Shown one piece after another: positions 27,410-35,036 of a stretch of 64,000 bases of DNA. The notes below the pieces were generated by a model, which was not told the origin of the DNA, searched no databases, and was given only the letters and a program-made list of their open reading frames with translations. Origin of the DNA: Flavobacterium sp. I3-2. GTDB taxonomy: Bacteria; Bacteroidota; Bacteroidia; Flavobacteriales; Flavobacteriaceae. The DNA is taken from positions 2,480,001 to 2,544,000 of the forward strand of contig NZ_CP058306.1 in the NCBI RefSeq assembly GCF_013389595.1, in the 5' to 3' direction. Positions within the stretch are counted from its first letter, which is position 1; every line of letters starts with the position of its first letter. The position numbers and the translations under genes are program-made.

Positions 27410-28082
27410 AGTTGAAGTTTTAATTATTGACGACGAACCTCAAATCAGAAAACTTTTAGAAATCACTTTATTGAATAACGATTACAAAGTTTTTCAAGCA
27501 GAAACGGGAAAGCAAGGTATTTTGTTGGCTGCAAATCATGCACCCGAAATTATAATTTTGGATTTAGGTTTACCTGATATTAGCGGACATGAAGTTCTGT
27601 TGGCTCTTAGACAATGGTTTAATAAAGCAATTGTTATTTTATCTGTACAAAATACCGAAAAAGACATCGTAACAGCATTAGATAACGGCGCTACAGATTA
27701 TTTATGTAAACCTTTTAGAACAGCCGAATTATTAGCTCGAATGCGCGCTGCGATTAGAAGATATCAAAACATAGATAATAAAGAACATCTATTGGCTTTT
27801 GATGATTTAGAGTTGAATTTAATTTCTCGAACATTAAAAAAAGATGACATCATAATCAAATTAACTACTACTGAATATAATTTATTAGCACTTTTTGCAA
27901 AACACGAAGGTAGTGTTTTAACACATCAATTTATTTTAAAAGAAATTTGGGGCGTTGGCAATCAAACAGAAACACAATATTTGAGAGTTTTTGTGGGTAC
28001 TTTGCGTAAAAAAATTGAAAATAACCCAAATCAGCCAGTTCACATCATTACAGAAAATGGAATTGGATATCGTTTTCAATAA
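27402..28082 (+). CDS. KdpE-like OmpR-family response regulator
   Basis: The 226-residue regulator has a receiver domain (acidic pair D10/D11, phosphorylation site Asp54 in IILDLGLPD, the conserved Lys in LCKPFR). The winged-helix DNA-binding domain follows (LTTTEYNLLALFAKHEG, LRVFVGTLRKKIE). It is closest by eye to KdpE. It overlaps its kinase by 8 bases and is 101 bases from kup, its likely target. Confidence 0.92.
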   Translation: MNKVEVLIIDDEPQIRKLLEITLLNNDYKVFQAETGKQGILLAANHAPEIIILDLGLPDISGHEVLLALRQWFNKAIVILSVQNTEKDIVTALDNGATDYLCKPFRTAELLARMRAAIRRYQNIDNKEHLLAFDDLELNLISRTLKKDDIIIKLTTTEYNLLALFAKHEGSVLTHQFILKEIWGVGNQTETQYLRVFVGTLRKKIENNPNQPVHIITENGIGYRFQ

Positions 28083-28183
28083 CAATTGATTTTTCTTTAT
28101 ATTTTCTTTATATCTCTTGGTTTTAATTTATACGTTCTTGATACTTTCTGGAGCAACTTTGTATTTGATTAAAAATACAAATC

Positions 28184-30160
28184 ATGAGTGAGGTTTTAAA
28201 TGCAAATTCTAAAAACAATTCAAATCAAATAACAAGTAAAGTCACTTTTGCATCGTTATTGGTGGCTTTAGGAATTATTTATGGCGATATCGGAACAAGT
28301 CCGTTATATACTTTTAAAGCAATTATTGGGACAAAAGAAATCTCTGAAATGTTAGTTTTAGGAGGGGTTTCTTGTGTGTTTTGGACCTTGGTTTTACAAA
28401 CTACTGTAAAATATGTTTGGTTGACCCTGAAGGCAGATAATCAAGGAGAAGGTGGTATTTTTTCGTTGTATTCATTGGTGCGTAGATTTGGTAAACGCTT
28501 GGTAATTCCAACTATGATTGGTGCAGCAGCACTTTTGGCTGACGGTATGATTACACCAGCAATATCGGTAACATCAGCAATTGAAGGGTTAGAGCGTATC
28601 AAAGGATTTGAACACATTCCGGTTGTGCCAATTGTTATCTTGGTTATTTCATTAGTTTTTTTCGTTCAAAGATTTGGTTCGCATTGTGTAGGAAAAGCCT
28701 TTGGTCCAATAATGACCATTTGGTTTTTGTTACTTATGATTATGGGGATTTTACAAATCATTGAAGCACCTTCTGTGATTCAGTCATTAAATCCATACTA
28801 TGCTTATCAACTTCTAACATATTATCCAAATGGTTTTTGGATTTTGGGAGCTGTTTTTTTATGTACAACTGGTGCAGAAGCTCTTTATTCTGATTTAGGA
28901 CATTGTGGTAAAAACAACATTCGAATTACATGGGGATTTGTAAAATTATGTTTGGTTATTAATTATTTAGGACAAGCCGCTTGGCTACTAAATGATGCTG
29001 GAGCATTCTTAAATGAACGTAATCCATTCTTCGAGATGATGCCACAATGGTTTTTACTGGCCGGAATTACCATTGCAACTTTAGCCGCAATTGTTGCTGC
29101 TCAAGCTTTAATTAGTGGTTCATATACTTTGATTAACGAAGCAATGAACTTGAATTTTTGGCAAAGAGTAGGAGTGAAGCAACCTTCTGATACTAAAGGA
29201 CAAATTTATATTCCGAGTGTAAATGCTATTTTGTGGATTGGCTGTATTTTAATAATTCTATATTTTCAGGATTCTTCTCATATGGAAGCTGCCTACGGTC
29301 TAGCTATTACATTGGCAATGATTACAACTACTATTTTACTTTCTTATTTTTTATTGTTTAAATTATATTGGAATAAATTTTTAGTTGGAATTTTCTTAAC
29401 TATTTTTTTAATGATTGAAATTTCGTTTTTCATTGCCAATGTTGTTAAATTCAAAGAAGGTGGATATATAACAGTAATTGCTGGAGGTTTATTTTTCTTT
29501 GTAATGTATTCTAGTTATTTTGCAAGAAAGATTAATAATTCATATACTAAATTTGAAGATTTAGGAAAGTTTTCAAAAATGATTGTTGCATTGAGTAATG
29601 ATCAAGATATTCCAAAATATGCGACACATTTAATTTACTTAACAAAAGCGGACCGCCGAGAACAAATTGAAGACCGAATTATTAAATCGATTTTTGATAA
29701 AAAACCTAAACGAGCTGATGTTTATTGGTTTTTTCATATTAATAGAACAAATAATCCATATACTCTGGATTATGAAGTTTCTGAATTAGTTGATGATAAA
29801 GTTATTAAAGTTGTTTTAAATATTGGATTTAAAATTCAACCTAAAACCGAATTGTATTTCGAAAAAGTAATCGAAGATTTGATTAAAAACGAAGAATTAA
29901 ACCAACATTTAAAAAATAATGCAAGCTCTAAATACAATCCAACAATTGATTTTAAGTTTATTATTTTACAAGCTTATCTTTCTGTTGATAATGTGTTTTC
30001 GCTTAATGAAAGTGTCGTTTTAAAATCATATTTCTTCTTGAAGCAATTTGCTCAAAAAGATCAAGAAGCTTTCGGTTTAGACAGAAATAACGTGATTACA
30101 GAATATGTTCCTTTGATTTATCAGCCAGCAAAAACATTTAATTTGCAACGTAAAAAATAG
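28184..30160 (+). CDS. kup: Kup-type potassium uptake transporter
   Basis: Kup carries potassium, usually with protons, across the inner membrane. The 658-residue protein has about twelve membrane helices after the family start ALGIIYGDIGTSPLY, plus ADNQGEGGIFSLY, LLADGMITPAISV, and TTGAEALYSDLGHCG. A soluble C-terminal domain (about 470-658) completes it. The preceding gene pair is a Kdp-type sensor/regulator, but no kdpFABC genes are present in the window, so Kup may take the place of the Kdp pump as the regulated transporter. Confidence 0.96.
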   Translation: MSEVLNANSKNNSNQITSKVTFASLLVALGIIYGDIGTSPLYTFKAIIGTKEISEMLVLGGVSCVFWTLVLQTTVKYVWLTLKADNQGEGGIFSLYSLVRRFGKRLVIPTMIGAAALLADGMITPAISVTSAIEGLERIKGFEHIPVVPIVILVISLVFFVQRFGSHCVGKAFGPIMTIWFLLLMIMGILQIIEAPSVIQSLNPYYAYQLLTYYPNGFWILGAVFLCTTGAEALYSDLGHCGKNNIRITWGFVKLCLVINYLGQAAWLLNDAGAFLNERNPFFEMMPQWFLLAGITIATLAAIVAAQALISGSYTLINEAMNLNFWQRVGVKQPSDTKGQIYIPSVNAILWIGCILIILYFQDSSHMEAAYGLAITLAMITTTILLSYFLLFKLYWNKFLVGIFLTIFLMIEISFFIANVVKFKEGGYITVIAGGLFFFVMYSSYFARKINNSYTKFEDLGKFSKMIVALSNDQDIPKYATHLIYLTKADRREQIEDRIIKSIFDKKPKRADVYWFFHINRTNNPYTLDYEVSELVDDKVIKVVLNIGFKIQPKTELYFEKVIEDLIKNEELNQHLKNNASSKYNPTIDFKFIILQAYLSVDNVFSLNESVVLKSYFFLKQFAQKDQEAFGLDRNNVITEYVPLIYQPAKTFNLQRKK

Positions 30161-30368
30161 AATGTAGTTCAAATTCTACAAGCGACTATAAATTGTTCTA
30201 CATTGACGACTTTATAATTGGAATTAATTTGCCTTATAAGATTATTTCAATAATAAAAAGGATTTAAAAAATCTGGATTAGCTATAGCTACGAAAGATTA
30301 TTTACATTTTTTTATTAGAAGAAAACTTTTAATATCAAATAATTTAACAATTTTAAAAGTCAAAGATT

Positions 30369-31259
30369 ATGATAAATTCAATCGTTGTAGATGATTTTTT
30401 AGGATTTTCTGCTGGAACAATAAGTAACCATGATTTTGCTTCAAAGTTTTCAATGGAACAAAACGATGTGTATAAAGTTTTGAGAGTTGAAAGTGGTTTA
30501 GTTAAGATTACGTTTAATGGTTTGAATATTTTATTGAAAAAAAATCAATGTCTGTTTATAAATCGGAATGTTTCTTTGATAATAAGTTCAATGGATGATT
30601 TTCAATTGTCTTTTGTTCAATTCAAAGATTCTTGTATAGACAAAAATTATGATATTAATATGATGATTAAGAGTTCTAAATTATTTGATTCCGAAAAAAT
30701 GTTTAATAAAATATCATTAAAAGAGAAACATACATTAATTATCAATCATTATTTAGAGTTACTTTTTAATCTACAGTTGAATGAACGAACTAGCTTTAAT
30801 CATCTTTTAACGCAAAATACAATACAGCAAATATTGTTATTATCAATTTCAATTTTTAATAGTAGTATTCCAAAATGCAATCATACAAAATCAGAAACTT
30901 TTGCAGAAAAAATTCTTAAATTGTTTAATGAAAGTATCGTTGATAATGTAAAAAACAATCGAAGTGTAAAATATTATTGCGATAAGATTGGTGTGGAATA
31001 TAGTGTTTTAAATAAACTTTGTTTATCAACTTATGGAGTTAGCGTTAAAAACTATTTAGATTTGAAATGCTTGCATCAAATCAAGTACAAATTAGAAAGC
31101 ATAACTTTATCTATTAAAGAAATTTCGAATTATTTTAATTTTAGTGATATAAGTAATTTTTTACGTTTTTTTAAACGGTTAACCCAAATGACGGTTTCTC
31201 AATATCGAGAAAAAATCTTAAATCGTAAACCATCTATAATTTTCAATTCATCGAATTAA
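30369..31259 (+). CDS. AraC-family transcriptional regulator
   Basis: The 296-residue protein has an N-terminal cupin-like region (about 15-130) and a C-terminal double helix-turn-helix (about 190-290: VKYYCDKIGVEYSVLNKLCLSTYGVS, then LSIKEISNYFNFSDISNFLRFFKR). The second helix-turn-helix fits the AraC consensus well. The ligand is unknown. It follows kup by 208 bases on the same strand and ends at an intrinsic terminator, so it is probably a separate unit. Confidence 0.85.
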   Translation: MINSIVVDDFLGFSAGTISNHDFASKFSMEQNDVYKVLRVESGLVKITFNGLNILLKKNQCLFINRNVSLIISSMDDFQLSFVQFKDSCIDKNYDINMMIKSSKLFDSEKMFNKISLKEKHTLIINHYLELLFNLQLNERTSFNHLLTQNTIQQILLLSISIFNSSIPKCNHTKSETFAEKILKLFNESIVDNVKNNRSVKYYCDKIGVEYSVLNKLCLSTYGVSVKNYLDLKCLHQIKYKLESITLSIKEISNYFNFSDISNFLRFFKRLTQMTVSQYREKILNRKPSIIFNSSN

Positions 31260-31268
31260 ATATAATAA

Positions 31269-31304
31269 AGCTGTCTCGTAATTATTTTACAGACAGTTTT
31301 TTTA
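31269..31304 (+). terminator. Terminator of the AraC-family gene
   Basis: The hairpin CTGTCT / AGACAG is followed by seven T, 10 bases after the stop codon. Confidence 0.8.
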
Positions 31305-31443
31305 TTTGAAAATGTGAAATCTAATAAATAAATCTAATAATAAATTTAAAAAAACATTTTCTACAAAAGAAAAACAGACACTTGTACTTTTAGCTGAGTT
31401 AAGAATCTTCAATATGAATTTGTACAAAGTAAAACTGTTCTTA

Positions 31444-31451
31444 TAGTTTTG
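31444..31451 (+). promoter_or_regulatory. Candidate promoter for the frameshifted lipoprotein
   Basis: TAGTTTTG matches TAnnTTTG. A TTTG at 31419-31422 lies 21 bases upstream as a possible -33 element. The remainder of the 287-base gap (31260-31546) is plain A/T-rich sequence. Confidence 0.45.
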
Positions 31452-31546
31452 CAAAGTTGTTAAAAGTAAAAAATATTTTTTTTGCTTTTTTATGTTGTAA
31501 AATATGTTAATTTTGTTAAAAAAATATAGTTAATTGATTAATTTAA

Positions 31547-32024
31547 ATGAAAAAGATTTTTTTTTGTATTTGTTTTAACTTCAGTAGTAACATTACTATC
31601 GTGTTCGGATGAAGAGAATAGTAGTTTCTCAGATTCAAGTCAATTAATTGGAAAATGGAATTATATCAGTGAAGAAGCAATTGATATGAACGATGATGTT
31701 GTTTCTACTTATATTGAAGATAATGGACAATGTCCATTAGACGTTTTTGATTTTAGAGAACAAGGTGTTCTTCTTAATACAGATTACGATTTTTCTACAA
31801 ATCCGAATCAATGTTCTGGAAATGTAAATCACGAAACTTGGAGTTTATCTGGAAGTACATTAACCTTAACAGTTTCAACTCCAAATGGTAAATTCGAATA
31901 TGCTTATCAAATTAAGAAAGGAACTAGTTCTGAATTTATTATTCAAGCTCCTTTATCTAAAGCTCAAGAAGAAGAATACGACCGAAATGTTGTTGCATTA
32001 AAACACGTATTTAGAAAGATGTAA
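31547..32024 (+). pseudogene. Lipocalin-like lipoprotein interrupted by a frameshift in a T9 tract
   Basis: From the ATG at 31547 the frame reads MKKIFF and then runs out of frame through nine consecutive T (31557-31565), reaching a stop near residue 22. Skipping one T restores a perfect lipoprotein signal, continuing VFVLTSVVTLLSCSDEE (lipobox LLSC). It then joins the open frame to 32024, giving about 158 residues with LIGKWNYISEEA, which fits lipocalin-like lipoproteins of Bacteroidota. The rest of the gene is undamaged, so this may be phase variation, a recent mutation or a sequencing error. An internal ATG at 31686 would lack any export signal. Confidence 0.75.
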
Positions 32025-32128
32025 TTACAAAAGAAATTATATTCATTATAGTAATACACTTTTTTAACATAATAATTTTTAAATATGAAATAAAAATACT
32101 TTACCAAACCAACCAACACTTATCGAAA

Positions 32129-33481
32129 ATGAAAAAAATATTTGCAATTCTATCTTTTGCAATTACGTTATTATTATATTCTTGTTATCAAGAATCTTAT
32201 ATACCTGTTGAAGCAAAATTTACCACTTCGTTTCTAAATCAAGACGAGTCAATTCCAGTATACATTGAAATAAAAAACCTTTCTAAAGGAGCTGATACTT
32301 ATGAATGGACTTTTGAAGGTGGAACTCCTGAAACATCTACAGAGAAAAATCCAAAAGATATTTTTTACACTCAACCTGGGACTTATAAAATCAAACTTAC
32401 AGTAAGCAATATTGATGGAGAAATTGATGTTTTTGAACAACAGTTAGAAATTAAAGATGCAATAAATATTGTTTTTAGAAAAGAAATCATTCAAAGTGAT
32501 TATCCACCAGTTGAGGTCAAATTTACGAACGAAACAGAAGGTGTTGGTTTAACTTATCTTTGGGAATTCGAAGGCGGAATTCCTAATACTTCTTCAGAAA
32601 AGAATCCTGAAAATGTGATATTTCCAAATCCAGGTGCACATTTAGTTTCATTAACAGTTTCTAATGGATTTGAATCTTTTGTAAAAAAAGATTCTATTGT
32701 TGTCAGAGAAAATATAATTACATCATTTGAATGGGAAACAGCTTGGGAAGATTACGATTATCAAGCACCTGTAAAACTACATTTTCAAAACGAATCTGAA
32801 AATGCAATCAGTTATCAATGGACTTTTCAAGGAGGAAATCCATCAAGTTCAACAGTCGAGAATCTTGAAGTTATATATTCACAACCAGGTACATATCAAA
32901 TCACATTAATAGCTTCAAACGGAAAAACTTCCCAAACTTTACAAAAACAAGTTACTATTTTTCCAGATTCTGGTATTTACATTTTAGAGAATGTAAAATT
33001 AGGAATTAATTATGCACATAATACAAATACTTTCGGTGCTTTTTATTCAACTAAACTCCGACAATCTTTTACTGCCAATCAAATAACAAGTATTATTGCT
33101 CCATTAATTGATATTGCTTTTCAAGGGCAAAATAGCACTTTTACATTTAATAAATTTATTTCTCCAACAGAAGTCAATCAGTACGGTTTTGCTTCAATTC
33201 CAAATGCAACGCAAACTTTATTTATAAATTCTCAAGAAATATGTAATTGCGGTTTAAATATTAGTGAGGCGCAATTTGATGCAATCACAAATGCAGCTCC
33301 ACTTCTAAATCTAAATATACCAAATTCAATTGCTGGTCAGCAACAATTTGGAAATAATTTACCGAGAATAGTTTTATTCAAAACTCAAGATGGTAGAAAA
33401 GGTGCTATTAAAATTAAGCAATTTGTATCTGCTGGAAACAATCAATCCTATATGGTTTGCGATATAAAAGTTCAGAAATAA
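32129..33481 (+). CDS. Lipoprotein with three PKD domains
   Basis: The 450-residue protein has a lipoprotein signal (lipobox YSC, Cys19). Three tandem PKD-type Ig-like domains span about 28-108, 115-192 and 200-277. Each carries the pattern Y-x-W-x-F-x-G-G-x-P and ends in a TVSN-like strand (TYEWTFEGGTPETSTEKNP, LTYLWEFEGGIPNTSSEKNP, SYQWTFQGGNPSSST). The last ~170 residues are a separate, unrecognised domain with NLPRIVLFKTQDGRKGAIKIKQF. It is probably surface-exposed. The next gene starts within its stop codon (TAATG). Confidence 0.85.
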   Translation: MKKIFAILSFAITLLLYSCYQESYIPVEAKFTTSFLNQDESIPVYIEIKNLSKGADTYEWTFEGGTPETSTEKNPKDIFYTQPGTYKIKLTVSNIDGEIDVFEQQLEIKDAINIVFRKEIIQSDYPPVEVKFTNETEGVGLTYLWEFEGGIPNTSSEKNPENVIFPNPGAHLVSLTVSNGFESFVKKDSIVVRENIITSFEWETAWEDYDYQAPVKLHFQNESENAISYQWTFQGGNPSSSTVENLEVIYSQPGTYQITLIASNGKTSQTLQKQVTIFPDSGIYILENVKLGINYAHNTNTFGAFYSTKLRQSFTANQITSIIAPLIDIAFQGQNSTFTFNKFISPTEVNQYGFASIPNATQTLFINSQEICNCGLNISEAQFDAITNAAPLLNLNIPNSIAGQQQFGNNLPRIVLFKTQDGRKGAIKIKQFVSAGNNQSYMVCDIKVQK

Positions 33482-33483
33482 TG

Positions 33484-34041
33484 ATGAGAAAGGTAGTTTT
33501 ATTATTTGGCTTTTTTGTGATAAGTCTGAATGTTTTTTCACAGCATATCGATTTCGAAGCAGTTATGAATGATCGAAAATTTCGTGTAAATGGTGGAATT
33601 AATGCCAATGCCATGTTTTTTAATTCGAATGCTGATCAAAACAGAGATCCTTTTACCTATATGTTAACAGGTACTGTAAATCTTAGTTATATGACATTCA
33701 GCATGCCTTTTAGTTATACATTAACTAATCAAGGAAGTTTGTTTGATTATAATGTTCCTTTTGATTTTAATCGATTTAGTTTAAGTCCAAAATATAAATG
33801 GGTTCAAGCTTATATCGGAGATAACGCCATGACTTTTTCTGATTATACATTAAATGGACACCCGTTTCGTGGACTTGGAGTAGATCTTACACCAAAAGGT
33901 AAATTTAAGTATCAAGCTATGGGTGGAAGACTTTTAAAAGCCGTAGAACAAAACGATAGTCTTGGCCAAAGATGGGGTCGAAAGAGAATTAAATATGCCT
34001 TTAAGAGATTATTTTGTAGAAGGGATTTTAGAGCATTATAA
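33484..34041 (+). pseudogene. Truncated N-terminus of a large outer-membrane/surface protein
   Basis: The product begins with a signal peptide (RKVVLLFGFFVISLNVFSQ). It then reads as the first ~150 residues of a large flavobacterial surface protein: RVNGGINANAMFF, SYTLTNQGSLFDYNVPFDFNRFSLSPKYKWVQAYIG, GHPFRGLGVDLTPKGKFKYQAMGGRLLKAVEQND. After residue ~157 the sequence turns abruptly basic and unrelated (GQRWGRKRIKYAFKRLFCRRD) and stops. Relatives I recall continue for hundreds of residues. A junction near 33960 followed by out-of-frame sequence is the simplest reading. Start 33481 is equally possible (two ATGs in a row). Confidence 0.65.
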
Positions 34042-34162
34042 AATAACCCACACAGAGCTTTCAGATGTTTGGAAACCATGGAATACTTTAACCTTAAAAT
34101 CTCTGCATTATGATATTCCCTACGATAAAAGAGAAGAATTTGTAAGTTATAGTTTAGAGTAA
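33962..34162 (+). pseudogene. Out-of-frame C-terminal fragment of an unidentified protein
   Basis: This frame, shifted +1 relative to the truncated gene it overlaps, encodes 66 residues with plausible protein character (LRDYFVEGILEHYKITHTELSDVWKPWNTLTLKSLHYDIP, then DKREEFVSYSLE). It ends 40 bases before a strong terminator. It may be the distal end of a toxin or other gene joined to the truncated gene by deletion. I do not recognise its family, and translation from its own ATG is doubtful. Confidence 0.4.
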
Positions 34163-34201
34163 AGCTTTCTTGTCCACGCGGTTTTTCAATACATTCAAAT
34201 T

Positions 34202-34246
34202 AAAAAAAACACAGATTTCTAATTTAAGAAGTCTGTGTTTTTTTTG
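34202..34246 (+). terminator. Hairpin terminator, left copy of a pair flanking the toxin cassette
   Basis: The stem AAAACACAGA / TCTGTGTTTT, extended by TTCT/AGAA, is followed by nine T. A nearly identical hairpin is at 39149-39190. Confidence 0.85.
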
Positions 34247-34327
34247 TTAAAATAATGTAAATTAGTGTTTGGTTTTTAAAGAAAAAGAGTAATTTAAGTT
34301 CTGTATAATTTTAAAAACCAACCCATT

Positions 34328-34891
34328 ATGGCAGAAAGTAAAAATAATATCGTAACCCACGGCTTGAGTGGAAAAGTTGGAGACATCTTAGTATTTAGCC
34401 AACGAAACGGAAAAACCATAGTGTCAAAAGCACCTAAAGAACGTAAAGGCGAAGCTTCTGAAAAGCAAAAAGAACAAATTACAAAATTTCAACAAGCAGT
34501 AATTTATGCAAAAACAGCTTTACAAGACCAAACTACTAAAGCATTATATACAGCAGTAGCAAAACCAGAAAAAGGCATTAGTGCCTATAACGTTGCAGTT
34601 GCAGATTTATTAAATGCACCAAAAATTGAAGAAATCGACCTGAGTAATTATAATGGTAACATCAACGATACAATTGTAGTTACCGCAATAGATGATTTTC
34701 AAGTGGCAGTTGTCAAAGTTATAATCAATAATGCAGATGGTAGTTTGGTAGAACAAGGCAATGCAACACTTCAAAGAACAAAATGGGTATATATTGCAAC
34801 GGCAAACAATAGCGATTTAACAGGTGACAAAATCACCATTCAAGCAACAGATATTCCAGATAATTTATCCGAAAAAACAGAAACTATTTAG
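34328..34891 (+). CDS. Conserved flavobacterial protein of unknown function
   Basis: The 187-residue protein starts MAESKNNIVTHGLSGKVGD and has a charged helical middle (EKQKEQITKFQQAVIYAKTALQD). The C-terminal part is Ig-like (DTIVVTAIDDFQVAVVKVIINNADGSLVE). No signal peptide. I recall similar proteins as orphan genes in Flavobacterium genomes, with no known function. It sits between two terminators directly upstream of the toxin body. Confidence 0.75.
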   Translation: MAESKNNIVTHGLSGKVGDILVFSQRNGKTIVSKAPKERKGEASEKQKEQITKFQQAVIYAKTALQDQTTKALYTAVAKPEKGISAYNVAVADLLNAPKIEEIDLSNYNGNINDTIVVTAIDDFQVAVVKVIINNADGSLVEQGNATLQRTKWVYIATANNSDLTGDKITIQATDIPDNLSEKTETI

Positions 34892-34906
34892 AACTAAAAA
34901 CAAAAC

Positions 34907-34945
34907 TCTTTTCGACGGAGAGATGACGGAACGACGACGGAGAAA
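34907..34945. repeat. Short GACGG-rich repeat
   Basis: Three interleaved copies of GACGGAG/GACGGAA occur in a stretch much richer in G and C than its surroundings, just after the preceding stop codon. Origin unknown. Confidence 0.35.
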
Positions 34946-34963
34946 CTATATTTATAAAAAACA

Positions 34964-35006
34964 CAAAAAAGCATTTTAAAATAACGTTTTAAGATGCTTT
35001 TTTTAT
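34964..35006 (+). terminator. Terminator before the toxin body
   Basis: A long hairpin (AAAAAGCAT.TTAAAA with TTTTAA.ATGCTTTTT) is followed by T-rich sequence, 31 bases before the toxin frame opens. Transcription from upstream should mostly stop here. Confidence 0.8.
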
Positions 35007-35036
35007 TTTAAAATTTTCACACGTTCATTGACATAA

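Noticed and set aside
28083..28183. Possible riboswitch (potassium or c-di-AMP) ahead of kup
   Set aside because: The 101-base spacer is A/T-rich and I see no conserved ydaO/kimA-type helices.
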